Of a DNA stretch of 64,000 nucleotides, positions 47,101 through 59,441 are shown piece by piece. The first letter of the stretch is position 1; each line of letters starts with the position of its first letter. The notes below the pieces were generated by a model. The model was not told the DNA's origin and made no database searches. It was given only the letters and a program-made list of their open reading frames with translations. Source of the DNA: Euonymus europaeus (lineage: Eukaryota; Streptophyta; Magnoliopsida; Celastrales; Celastraceae); contig OY756957.1 of assembly GCA_963580455.1 (NCBI GenBank), positions 4,407,001-4,471,000 of the forward strand. The letters run 5' to 3'. Position numbers and translations under genes: made by a program.

Positions 47101-49311
47101 TAATATTAGGTATTCTGAAACCTGGTTGCGCATTTATACAGGATGAATATGCACAATGGGTGATTGCAAGTCAGAGAAGCTTGCTTGAGATTATGGCTGA
47201 ATTTCCATCTGCCAGGCCTCCACTTGGGGTCTTCTTTGCTGTAGTTGCACCACGTTTGCAGCCCAGATACTATTCAATCTCATCATCGTCAAGGTGGCTA
47301 CCCACTTCCCTTTCCTTTTTCTTTTTCCTGAGTAATGATTTTGGCATTCTTGTCATATACATTAGCCATATAACTCACTGGGGAGATCTTCTGGTGCTAT
47401 ATTATTCTTGGATTGAATTAACACATGTTTGATGCCACAAGATGAAGGAATAATGTTTATGTTTCAATGAGCCTCAAATGCATTCTTCATCATCTTGGAT
47501 TTCTAGCCATCCTATTTGTTTTTCACTTTCCAGCTTCCTAGTGGCCTTATGAAAAGTGAAAACTATATTCTTGAATGTTGGCTAAATTGTTTTTACAGTC
47601 CAATCCCATGATTATTAGAAGAGAATGTTTGGTATTTTGTATGGAGGGAGTTTTTAAGAAAATCTGTTTTGGCAATTAGGTCTTCATGCTTTTTTGCCAT
47701 GAATAATATTTTTTAAGGCACCTCCCTGTTTGTCTTTTTGGTACTTCTTTCATTTTATTGCCTTTTTGGGGCGTGTATTATGTAACTATGCCATGCTCAG
47801 TCCCTGCTATTATGCTATGCAGAATGGCACCATCAAGGATACATGTTACTTGTGCCCTAGTGTATGAGAAGACACCTGCTGGGCGGATTCATAAAGGAGT
47901 ATGCTCAACTTGGATGAAGGTACTTTTTGTGCTCTCTTTCCTCGCATGATTGGTTAAGCAAAATGTAATTGGTTTAGCTAAAGGTTGAGACCCTAGATTA
48001 ATTTTCAGTTACTAGCAGGTGGAGAGAAAAAACGCACTAGTGCATGAGAACCTAGAACCAAAGATATTGTATTTTGATCCATGGCTCGTACATACCTTTG
48101 ATTTTTGGGCTCCATTTGTGGAATTACGATTCATTTTCATTTTAAATAATCTATCTGATTATTATGTAGCTATGCTGCCTACTTCTTTGGCAAAATCACT
48201 TATGTTACTTCTGAATGATTTTTTTTGCATTGCCTCTTCTATTTCTTATAGCTCTAACTATGTCTCTGTGTGATAAAATCATAAAATAAAATCGTAGTGG
48301 AAATAATACTCTTGGTTCTTATTTCAGAATGCCGTGCCTCTAGAGAAAAGTCATGAATGCTGTTGGGCACCCATCTTTGTTAGGCAGTCAAACTTCAAGC
48401 TTCCTGTTGATACTAAAGTGCCTATTATAATGATCGGCCCAGGGACTGGATTGGCGCCATTCAGGGGTTTCCTGCAGGTTTGAACTAGCAAGTTCATGTT
48501 TGATGTTCGATGTTCCTCCTGCCAGATGGAAGTATTCAATCCAATTATTGGGATTTGTGTGTTTCTTTTTCAGGAAAGATTAGCTTTGAAAGAGACTGGA
48601 GCAGAACTTGGATCATCTATATTATTTTTTGGTTGCCGGAATCGAAGACTGGTCAGTCTTCTTTTCCCCCTTTCAAAATTCTCATTGGTTTTGTGGATGG
48701 GAGGGTGCCGAGGCATCTGTATAACTAATTTTCAATATCTTGATTTAATGTGACCTACATGTGCAGGATTACATCTATGAGGAGGAGCTGAATAACTTTG
48801 TAGAAAGTGGTGCACTTTCTGAGCTCATTGTTGCCTTCTCACGTGAGGGATCCATCAAGGAATATGTGCAGCATAAAATGATGGAAAAGGTACCTGAAGT
48901 ACCACTTTTTTGTCTGAGGAAGATGTGCTTTTTTGTTAAATATGGTAAGCGATCAATTACTTGAATAGAATCTTTATGCATGTCTTTTCTCTATATACAG
49001 GCTTCAGATATCTGGAACATGATTAATCAAGGGGCTTATATATACGTTTGCGGTGATGCCAAAGGCATGGCCAAAGATGTTCACCGAACTCTCCACACTA
49101 TAGTGCAGGAGCAGGTATGTTTGTTAGATTGATTCTGGAGCTAGATTAGCTCATCTTTATTCTTCATTGGTCTTATGTATGATGTTACACTAGGGGTTTC
49201 GGCTTACCGTTTGGTGCTCATTGATTTCAGGGATCTCTAGACAGCTCCAAGGCTGAAAGCACAGTGAAGAATCTGCAAACTAGTGGAAGGTATCTCCGGG
49301 ATGTATGGTAA
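44119..49311 (+). CDS. CPR: NADPH-cytochrome P450 reductase
   Basis: ER-anchored diflavin reductase passing electrons from NADPH via FAD and FMN to microsomal P450s. Eighteen exons join in frame: 44119-44472, 44556-44615, 44708-44784, 44885-44942, 45034-45117, 45234-45270, 45862-45931, 46037-46231, 46332-46424, 46645-46870, 46971-47054, 47142-47293, 47823-47919, 48328-48477, 48574-48651, 48767-48889, 49001-49114, 49231-49311, giving 710 aa. A membrane anchor ([20 protein letters not shown], about 48-67) precedes the FMN domain ([42 protein letters not shown]). FAD-binding [10 protein letters not shown] is near 488-497 and GVCST follows. The NADPH site has [12 protein letters not shown] (about 566-577), [13 protein letters not shown] and [14 protein letters not shown]. 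The C-terminal YLRDVW supplies the Trp that stacks on FAD. All cofactor motifs are intact. Length and a Ser-rich N-terminus fit class II reductases; class is inference. Confidence 0.97.
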
Positions 49312-50638
49312 TGCACTCTGCCTTGTGGAGGAGGAAAATATAGAGAAAGAGCATTTATTTATTGTATACTGAAGCCAATTCATTGATATTAAAGAAACTT
49401 GGTAAGTCCGCTTGTGATGCCAGGAAAGGGTGGTTGCAAGTGTCGTCGCAGTTCTGACTTCCCCGGAGAGAAAATTCTTTTGTTCCATGTAATTTATGTA
49501 CACGAATACTGTAGTAATTATAAATAGGCGTATATGTTGTGAAATTTTATTGAAGTTTTTTTGTATGACTGAGAAACAGAATGTTCCGCTTGTCCAATAT
49601 GTAGTTGAATTATCCGATGATCCCCTTATCTGTTATTATGTTGACAAAATTGATTCATATTGGCATTTATTTAAGTCAATTTTTTCTTACTCACTTGTAA
49701 TTATTTGTGTTTCGGTATTTACCAACTTCAAGAAGTAAAAGATCTTGTGGATTGGCGTGAATTGGAATCAAAATTCATATTAAAAATAGGAAAAAAACAA
49801 ATGAAAACCTACAAATTCACCAAATGACCTAAATGCGCTAGTGATTTCTCTACTTTATATGCTTCAATTTCCACCAAATTTCGTAAATACGTTAACGATA
49901 ACTCTAGCTAGAGGTACACTGGCGCACAAATTTCTCTCAGACTTTTTAAGTATCATTATAAATTGGCTTATCTTTTATTGGTTATAAGCTCTACCAAACG
50001 GTGGTCTGTTCCGAGTACTATTAGAAAGCTGAGACATTGAACTTTCCGGGTATCCCCACCACAAATAATTGGTGACAACATAACATGACGTTAAAACAAA
50101 ACCAAAAAACTATCACAATGAATAAGCAGGCAGGAAGGTAGATCAACTAACAACACATTTTTTTCCCACGTGTGTTTTTGGTAGTTGGGAAATATGGGTT
50201 CTAATCACAAAGGCCAAAGCGGCACCAACACCCCACCCCGCGCGCACGCACCCACCCACCAATCAAGAGTACAGTCCTAAAATCCCGAAAGGGGAACATT
50301 GTCATGACAAGATATCGAATGATTCAAGTTATTTGCAATGAAGGCAGATTCACTGAGCTTCAGTTGTTACAGATTAGGACAGTACACCTCAAGAATTCAT
50401 CCTACTAGTCTCGTCAGACCTTGACGAATGTTTTGGATTGCAGTAGTGTAATCGTAGTTAAATGTCAGTTTCCAAGAATATGACTGTCACCCAACCAAAA
50501 TAAGAAAAATGCCAAGTGTATCATTTGGCCTCGAAAGAGAAGAATGCGGGTGTCTATGCTTTTCACCAATTGATAGACACTAGACGTGGAAATTCTATGA
50601 TTGCAGGACAGAAAATAATGCTCGAAAGATCAGCAGGT
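49312..50638. other. Convergent intergenic region between CPR and GPP
   Basis: Holds the 3' untranslated regions of both convergent genes and AT-rich DNA between them. A GC-rich CCCCGCGCGCACGCACCCAC tract lies near 50235. No gene is seen. Confidence 0.6.
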
Positions 50639-53600
50639 TTAGCTTCTTGTGTCGTCAAATGGAGGCAAACCCCAATCTTTAGGGTTGAACTCCAATAAGG
50701 AGCCCAAGACTTGGTCTGCAGAGGTGTGGTGAGAACAGTCTAGACGTGGATCGGGAACCATAACTACAGACCTGCATGGTAAACATATAAAAGTCTGAGG
50801 AAAAAAAACCAGATTTATCATGTCATATTAGTGATAGGAAATGGAAGATATTAAAACATGTGCAGTAAGGAAGACTGTACTACCAAATTTTTCAACAGCA
50901 TGTTGGTGTACCAATTTTTCTTTCATATAATCAATCATCAAGACAATGGTCAAATATACGAGGGTTTATATACTAAGGGGGCATCTTGATAATGTGACAC
51001 CACAGGAACCTGTGCAGAGATTGCTGTGGATCAATTTTCTGTCATATGATATATCATAAGGTAATCTATTTTTCAAGACAGAAGTCAACAGCCCGTCAAC
51101 TTATAATTTCCCATATTAGCCATCATCTAAATATCTAATAATAAAAGATAAAACTATTCATGGCTGGAATTTGGATAATTGGATCCTAGAGGCTTTCTGA
51201 TATCTTCAATGATGCTTCTATGAAACATAGCTTGGCCTGAAAATCTTGGCTTGAAGGCAAATTAAGAGCAAGAGCCAATGCCCAATGGTTCGCTCCTTCA
51301 GAACCCTTCATCAAGATAAACTTTCACATGTCCAGGGGGGTTAATAGCATGGCTGTTGGGGTGGTTGCTAGATATCTAACATCATTCACTAGAAACTAAA
51401 CGCCATAGATAATGACTATCAGCCATAATATTGATTAGAAGTGTAACACAATACAGATTCTGATAAAAGTAAGACTGTCAAAAAGGAAGGCAAAAATAAA
51501 GCGGGCCAAGTTATGCAAGGCAATCAACCTGTGACACCACAACTGGTGCCCTTTCATTAACATTCTTCATTCCACTCAAGAAAATATACTGGCTAACAAT
51601 CTTAGAGATATGCCAGTTCTTTCCGACACCGAAATAAAATTGTTTACAATTAAAGTAATTTAAAAAAGCACTCATCAGTCATCATACACAAGGAACAAGG
51701 AAATCTAATGTAAAGGCAAATGCATCAGAAAACAAAATATCAAGTATACAGATGTATAATCAATATTCCAACATGAAGAAAGAGTAAAGAGAGATGTAAT
51801 AATCAATATGAATAGACTTACATCCCAGCGTTCTTGGCTGCAAGGACTCCTGAGGGTGCATCTTCAAACACAAGGCATTTGCATAAATCCACCGAGCCAC
51901 CCTGTTGAACCACTAAATTTCATTAGCTGATGCACTGCCTCACTGAAAATATTTATAAAATCTAAAAAGCATAAACTGAACCAAAAGATATCTGCATATT
52001 TATACAAGCAGACTGTCATACTAAATCTTGGTAAGAGAAAAGCTACTGGACAACTATACCTCGAATCTCTTGGCGGCTGCAAGGAATATATCCGGTGATG
52101 GCTTTCCCTGTTTAACTTCTGGATCATCACCCATAACAACATGATGCATCAGTGAGAACAGCTCACCATGTCTCTGAGTTTTCAAGTTAAAATGCCGTCT
52201 GTGAGAACTGTAAAGTGTAAAGTACAGTCTTAATCAGTAATTTCACAATTTAAGACAAATTCAAAGTTGGAAGTGAAGAAGACCTTATAGAAATGTTCCC
52301 CATACCTATTTCTAACCAGAGTTGAATAATCACCATCATTATCAAAGGAGATTCTAATAATAATGAAAAAATATAAATTTCCAAAGGTACCATACCCTGT
52401 AGCCACACAAATTGGTATCCCTTTTGCATGGAGATGTCTAATTAAACGACTAGCCCCTGCAGTAAGGAAAAAAGTTACCAAAAGAAGAAGCCAGCATCTT
52501 GTTGAATATAATAGAAACAGTTAGTGATGCCAAAGTCAATGTGTAATTGTAAATTATAAAACCAAGCAAAATAAACACTGACATACTGTTCTTTCAACGA
52601 TGTACGTCAATATAACTATCTTTACTGGTACCAGATGAAATCATTTTTGAAACAAGAATTGGGACTCCCAAAACATGATTGCTTTTGAAGGGAGTGACTG
52701 CAATCCTAGCTGCAAGTGCTATCCTAGCCTATTTCACGAACGTCAACAATTGACAGGCACCTATGGAAGGCAGAGGCTTAGGGAACTCTATCTTCACCCT
52801 TAATTTATTTCTAGACATTATAAAATGCCAAATTCTTCTTCAAGAATAACCATTGTTCACGAAAAATAATATTAAATGTAAAAAATTTCCCTTATTTGTA
52901 TGATCTTTTGTTGCAGAGAAAGGGCAAGGTATGTTCAGTTTGGAACTAAACACTAAAAGAACTAATTACTAGACTCCATACTGACTTACGTTCTTCATCC
53001 CCTCACCCCCAGCTTAGATTTTTGACTAGATTTCAACACACCAGAATCTTTTCCCTTCTTTACTCTCTAAGGTGTTGTTAATAATTATCTAAGTTCACTG
53101 TTCACTCACTAGAAACCAAACGCCATAGACAATGATTATCATTCATAAGATTTATTAGAACTGTAACAATACAAGTAGTGGTAAAAGTATGACAATAAAA
53201 AAATGGAACGTAGAAACAAACGCAGGCTAAGTTAAGCCAATGTGTATAGCTCGGCTTAGCTTAAAAAGGTCTACTGGATGCTCTTGCATCAGTTCACATA
53301 TTTTGAATTCCTGCAGTTTTCTTTGCCCAGCCACTGATATAAGCTTTTACATATTGAGATGTGAATTTCATATTACACATACTAAATGGGAAAATTAGCA
53401 TTCTGCATATAAATTAAAGTTCGAACTTTGAAAAAATAATTACATGTACATGGCTACATGCAGACCTCTTCAGACAATATAACTCGATCGTCTTTGTTTT
53501 TTAAGATGATCAACCCACGAATCCTAATATCTACTCATCATGAACATGAAGTTTCATTCCAACCTAAACCATAGATTGACTCCAAAACTACACACTATAT

Positions 53601-54223
53601 AACATCTAAAACTGAGAGAGGTAAATATGCAAAGTAGTAAAGTACATATGGTATCAAAGAAAGATTTCAAGTGCTAAAGAATAACACCTGGCATGAGCTC
53701 GCTTGATGGAAACATTTTCTGCAACATCTCCTCCCTCTCCACAAGAAAATCCTCAGCCGACAGGGAGTCAATGATTCCGGTCTCTTCAACAAAGACACGA
53801 GCAGCTTCTATTGCTTTTTTCCCCATCATTTTTGCCTTAAGAGACCAATCAAAAGTTTTATTGTACCTAGAAAGTATGATTTCCTGGACTTCAGTGTAGA
53901 ATTTCTCTGTGTCTATAGCAGACAGTATTAAATTCCCATCAGATGGATGCCATTGATAACATTCAATCAATTGTAAGATCTTTCGCACAGGGTGTCTCAT
54001 GAGACATACAAAGACCAAAAACGAAAGCAAATAGCAGGAATCGAAGAACCGACATATCACATTTGCAGATAACGCCATCAAATATTTTCCAAATTTCAAA
54101 CAACAAGATTGATAATGAGGTTAAATGCTTGAAGAAAAAATTACCAAGCAATAGACCGTCCATGTCGAAGATGACGTGAGTGACGGGTTCTCTGAGCGAA
54201 CCGGCAGCGCAGAGGGTTGCCAT
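50639..54223 (-). CDS. GPP: HAD-superfamily (DL)-glycerol-3-phosphatase, GPP type
   Basis: Predicted Mg-dependent phosphatase hydrolysing glycerol-3-phosphate to glycerol. Six exons (descending) join in frame: 54223-54145, 53912-53688, 52456-52396, 52207-52060, 51901-51822, 50771-50639, giving 241 aa. HAD motif I is [10 protein letters not shown] (nucleophile Asp20, Asp22). The cap domain has [33 protein letters not shown] and [18 protein letters not shown]. Motif II is ATGSH. Motif III is the Lys in [13 protein letters not shown]. Motif IV is VFEDAPSGV. The tail is [20 protein letters not shown] with [14 protein letters not shown]. The exon 3/4 junction was chosen (TTTACAG acceptor) because it restores ATGSHRRHF. 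The N-terminus shows no clear transit peptide, suggesting a cytosolic form. Sugar-phosphate phosphatase relatives are the main alternative. Confidence 0.9.
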
Positions 54224-54870
<647 letters not shown>

Positions 54871-55740
54871 ATGATGTTTTCGAAATTAGTGCCTAGGGTT
54901 TTCTGTGTTTGTCTAGATCTGCACCATTTTATAAATATTTCGGTTCTATTTTGTTGATGCTGTAGTGTTATTATGAATGGCCATCTTTAATCAAATTAGA
55001 TCCATCGATTCTGTCACTTCTGGTTTTGCTTTTCCTTTGAATAGCTATGTTTTTCTTGATATGCTTGTGCTCTAATTGGATTAACAATACCTCATCTTAC
55101 TTTAATGGGCTATTGCCAATGAATGATTTTATTTACATGATTGAATTTGTCTGAGTTTGCTATGACAAGAACTCTGTGGGGATATATTAGGTTTTGTTCC
55201 TCTACCTTCTTGTTTGGGTGGAACAATTCAGCTGTGGAATTCAATATGCACTGCAAATGGGTTTTGTAAAGGGATGCTCTGCCATCTATCAGATTAGAGA
55301 CTGAGATGGATTCAAGTGCCGCAAAGCTGATGTTAGCTGTGGTGTGTTATTTACAAGTCAATTTTGTTCTTTCTCTGTATACACAGAAGTTCTTTAGTTC
55401 TTACAATTGGGCAGTACAAGTTATGAGACCTTTTTTCAGAGTTCATGATTGGTTTGTTGCACCCTTCATACGTTCACATTAGTTAGTATCAGCTCAAAGA
55501 GTTTACTTGATTAATGGAGGAATATGATTTTCTCTGGAATTTGTGTTGTACAACGTTCTGTGTTTATTCCTCGACAGAAGCTTACATAGTAGTCGTCGCT
55601 TGGGCCTTTAATTGGTAGCATTTATCAATTGTATGCCAATTTCTATTACAGGTTAGAGCTAGAACAATTTCCCATTAGTATGGACTGATTCTAAAGTGTA
55701 TTGGCACCTAACCACAGTTTATCCTTCCTTAGAGTGAATC
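54871..55740. other. Histone H4 3' region and intergenic
   Basis: T-rich sequence without a usable frame follows the stop codon, probably including the H4 3' untranslated region. Plant histone mRNAs are polyadenylated, so no animal-type stem-loop is expected, and none is evident. Confidence 0.6.
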
Positions 55741-56102
55741 ATATCCTATGACGAAAGCTTTTCGCTCTTCTGCGAAAAGCCTCATGGGATGGGAGCACTC
55801 TGTTGGATTCCTTTATCCTTGATAACTCAATATATCCTATGACGAAAGCTTTTCGCTCTTCTGCGAAAAGCCTCATGGGATGGGAGCACTCTGTTGGATT
55901 CCTTTATCCTTGATAACTCAATATATCCTATGACGAAAGCTTTTCGCTCTTCTGCGAAAAGCCTCATGGGATGGGAGCACTCTGTTGGATTCCTTTATCC
56001 TTGATAACTCAATATATCCTATGACGAAAGCTTTTCGCTCTTCTGCGAAAAGCCTCCTGGGATGGGAGTACTCTGTTGGATTCCTTTATCCTTGATAACT
56101 CA
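55741..56102. repeat. Tandem repeat, 4 copies of a 91-bp unit containing a hairpin
   Basis: Copies start at 55741, 55832, 55923 and 56014 (ATATCCTATGACGAAAGC...). Copies 1-3 look identical. Copy 4 has at least two changes (CTCCTGGG for CTCATGGG, GAGTACTC for GAGCACTC). Each unit contains GCTTTTCG-CTCTTCTG-CGAAAAGC, a perfect 8-bp stem with an 8-nt loop, preceded by the overlapping palindrome GAAAGCTTTT. There is no reading frame across the array. Confidence 0.95.
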
Positions 56103-56290
56103 CTTCAAAACAATGCTTCGTTAGAGAGCGGCTAGGGCAAGCTTGGCTCTTGGTGCTGATCCGGTGCAGCTACACTAGGTGCTAGGGATCAAGTCGCAGG
56201 GGCGTTCGGAAACTCCTGGCCGCCGGATGCATGGCAGTAGCTCGTACAGACTTCACAATGCTCCCATCTTTGAGATTTGTATCCGACATC
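56103..56290. other. GC-rich tract of unknown origin next to the tandem array
   Basis: The tract is clearly GC-richer (GGCTAGGGCAAGCTTGGC, GATCCGGTGCAGCTACAC, CCTGGCCGCCGGATGCATGG) than the AT-rich DNA on both sides. It begins right where the 91-bp array ends. It encodes no recognisable protein or tRNA. Transfer from an organelle is possible but unproven. Confidence 0.4.
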
Positions 56291-56332
56291 AATTAGGTGT
56301 AACCACTGATGTGATGTGATGTGGTTTATAAA

Positions 56333-56429
56333 AATAGATCTAATTCTTTTAAATCAAAAGGTCCTTTTAAAGGATGAAATTAAAGATCCAATTCTTCTAA
56401 ACGAGAAGGCCCTTCTAAAGGATGAAATT
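56333..56429. repeat. Two diverged copies of an about 47-bp direct repeat
   Basis: GATCTAATTCTTTTAAATCA...AGGTCCTTTTAAAGGATGAA is followed by GATCCAATTCTTCTAAACGA...AGGCCCTTCTAAAGGATGAA. The copies differ mostly by C/T transitions. Each ends with a small palindrome (CCTTTTAAAGG or CCTTCTAAAGG). Confidence 0.8.
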
Positions 56430-58700
56430 TAGATTTAGAGCGGGCAATATGTGAAATGGTTTGTGTTGGTTTAAACCTTATCGCTGCCTTCTTTTTCACC
56501 TTTTTCTCATCCCTCTCATGGATAATCTCTCTTGACTAAATAGGCCGTTTACGTTCTTTCCAGTTGGTCCAGTAAAAACTGATTAATTTCCCACAAATTC
56601 AATTCAGATGGCCTGTTTACTTGATGTTTCTCTAACAAAATATAACCTTTGACCGCATCAAAGGTTCGATATGGCCAAACTAATTGTTCCATGAATTTTG
56701 AACACGTCCTCGACCAAACTAAAAGTTAATTTTTCAATTGTTTGATCCTCACAGAAAAAAGCTGATTGTTTAGTTGTTGATTAAAGAAGAGTAAGCTTTG
56801 TCATTTTAAAGTAAATCTTTTTGTTATGGGGATGAGTCTCATTACAAAATAGTGTTCAAACACTCGAAAAACAGGGGGGAAATTTTATATCATGAGAAGC
56901 ACAAACATTTTGAACCCTTTTAAGAGTCATTTTATTTCTTTCTTATTGACAAAGCCAAAGTTTTTGTTGGACGACTGAAATGGTTACGGGTCTACTTGGT
57001 GTAAGTGTTGCGAACGTTCAAGATGATCTGTAGATATTTTAGGCGAGAAACGACCTTGAACATTGCTTCAAGACCGTCTCTCTAAACATGAGGTAGACAT
57101 TTTTTTTTTGTCTTAGTATTCTCACCTTACAAACTATTCTTAATCCTTATCTTCCTTCCCTGCCCAACACCCAGTAACCACTCGTGCCAACCATAAGCCT
57201 TATGGGACATTTAGTTCATAATTGAATGAATGTGAGTGTGACAATGAATATGCGGGTAAGTGCTACCCTGTTTGATATGAATTTGAAATTTCACCGTCCT
57301 AAAATCCAACTAAATAAGAGAACGAGTTGTTCTGACTCTCATTCTACCCTCTAAATACAAACCAAATGCCCCTTTAGTATCCAACTATGTTAGACCAATG
57401 ATCTAAAACTGTCTTTCCTTGTAAATAAAATGAGTTATTCTTATCCTCATTCCATCATCTAAATACCAACCAAATGCCCCATTAGTATATGATTATGTAT
57501 AGACCAATGATTTAGAACTAGAAGGCAACAAGAAAAGGAACATAACATAACTAAAAGAAAACAAGAGGGACTAATGAATCAGACAAGTTGAACAAAAACT
57601 AGTTGAAATTTTCTTGGTTCTTTCACAATGTTTTTAAAATCAGACGGCAAGATTTGTGAGTAATGGGCAGAAGGAGAGCATTGCAGTTGTCATCAAATAC
57701 ACATAAATTTCAATGTAAAAATGAACTTTCTAGAAGAAGATAAGGGTAATGTATATCGTAAGGTGAGCAAGTAAAATCATTCATCTTTGGTTACCACATA
57801 AATAAATAGACGTGTTAGGTAATTTGATCGCAATTGTTGGTGATAAATGGTTGCCTTCTAGTGGTCTATTACGTAACTCGCCGACCTAAAAAAAAGTCCA
57901 CAAAATATCGACCACCGGATTTGAATATTCACTAGGCTCGTATCGAGCTCAAACCTTAACCAATTGACTAATTTAGGTCATTTTACCTTTTGAAGAAGGA
58001 GCCTTGATTTTGAGTGTTGAACCTCCCAGTCTTTATCCCAAATTTAAATGTGGTCCTAGAGAAATAAATATATGCTAACTAAACAATTAATAAATAGTTT
58101 CATTTATAGTAACCGAGCTTTTAATTCTCCATTACGAAAATTGTATATATTTCTAACTGTCTAATGTGAGTGAGGGTTATGATTTTGTATTTGAAAATGT
58201 AAAAATGGAGTCAAATCTTGTGACAATAGTGGCTACCACGTACCACTGTGCCACATAATTTAGGGATGTTTTATGAATGATTTTCTCAGATATATCAAGC
58301 ACTATAATTTCTTGTCTTGACTTTAAATTTATTTTTTTATATGACTTCCTCTTCCTCCACCTTCTAGAGGCTTTAAAAGACAATAACCCTTGAAGCCTCT
58401 TATATATTATAAAAAAAGAAAAAAACTAACAAAACGGGAAATGAAAAAAAAAGATTTAGGATAGATGGGGAAAAATAGCTTATATTAAATTATTAATTTT
58501 ATCTATTTTTTTAATAAAGGAAAGGAGGTGAGATTCGAACACAGAGTTGGAAATTCGATTCAACTTCCAATTGAGATAAATAAAATTCGTAATTTTTTTT
58601 TAATCTCTTATTAGCTTTTTCTCAATATATATATATATATACATACGTAATTCCTACATATTAGCTTGTTCTCTCTCTTCGCACACACCAAAAAAAAAGT
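56430..58700. other. Intergenic with a diverged direct duplication at about 57318-57520
   Basis: Segments around 57325-57410 and 57430-57520 share CTCATT-C-ACC/CATC-CTCTAAATAC, CCAAATGCCCC-TTAGTAT and TAGACCAATGAT-TA-AAC words in the same order. This gives a roughly 115-bp tandem duplication. A SINE- or tRNA-relic-like patch (GAGGTGAGATTCGAACACAG) lies near 58525. The TATATATATA run at 58627-58640 could serve as the TATA region of the next gene. No gene is seen. Confidence 0.5.
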
Positions 58701-59441
58701 ATGGGAGAATACTTCAATCTTCACAACCTAGAACGAGAAGGAGAAGGAGAAGAAGCAGAGGAGACACTCTCTCTTCGCGACCTCCCACTCGACGACGACA
58801 ACAATTCTGATCAGTTCCAAAACCAATATTTCAATGGCAATCACAATCCTCGATCATCCTCCGATTTGTTCGAGTTTTTCAACGACTTCGGCAGCGTCGA
58901 CATGTGCCCCGCCGGAGAAATCATGTTCTGTGGCAAACTTGTAGCTCCGAAAAAATATCACGATTCAATCCCGAAACCATTCAACCAAGACAGAAAGAGT
59001 TCGGACTTTATTCGTAAACGCTCCGATTCTCTCTCCGAAATCCAAGGCTTTACTACGCATCGTTCGAGCAGCATCAAAGCCAGGGTCATGAGAAACAGTC
59101 GCTCCCTCGATTACAGGAAAGAAAAAGAAACCATGGAAAGAAGCTCGTCCACCAGAAAGGCCGTCCCTAAGCCTCCTAGATGGTATTATGTGTTCATGAT
59201 GTTTGGTTTGGCCAAGATTCCGACAGAAATGGAACTCACGGATATCAAGAATCGACAATCCAGACAAAATCCGCCGGCTCTATTCCCGCCGGTAATAAAT
59301 AATAATAACAATGATAATAATACATCTGCTGTTACTCGCAGGAGCGGTGGCACCGGCAAGGGCTCCTACGGGCTGATTAGCGTTCTGAGCTGCAAGGACC
59401 ATGCGAGTGTAGCTGTAGCAACGACGTCGTTTGCATGTTAG
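58701..59441 (+). CDS. Plant-specific uncharacterised protein (MAKR/DUF1645-like), function unknown
   Basis: A single-exon frame of 246 aa starting MGEYFNLHNLEREGEG. The N-terminal half is acidic and Asn/Ser-rich with LSLRDLPLDD and SSDLFEFFNDF. It is followed by MCPAGEIMFCGKLVAPKK, a basic Ser/Arg-rich middle (RKRSDSLSEIQGF, RSSSIKARVMRNSRSLDYRK) and the conserved KPPRWYYVFMMFGLAKIPTE-MELTDIKNRQSRQNPP block at about 157-193, ending SYGLISVLSCKDHASVAVAT. This layout is shared by small plant families sometimes labelled membrane-associated kinase regulators or DUF1645-like. No enzymatic motif, signal peptide or membrane span is visible. A VINNNNNDNNTS stretch comes from an AAT microsatellite. 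The start is the first ATG after a TA-rich TATA-like tract and a short leader. Confidence 0.82.
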   Translation: MGEYFNLHNLEREGEGEEAEETLSLRDLPLDDDNNSDQFQNQYFNGNHNPRSSSDLFEFFNDFGSVDMCPAGEIMFCGKLVAPKKYHDSIPKPFNQDRKSSDFIRKRSDSLSEIQGFTTHRSSSIKARVMRNSRSLDYRKEKETMERSSSTRKAVPKPPRWYYVFMMFGLAKIPTEMELTDIKNRQSRQNPPALFPPVINNNNNDNNTSAVTRRSGGTGKGSYGLISVLSCKDHASVAVATTSFAC

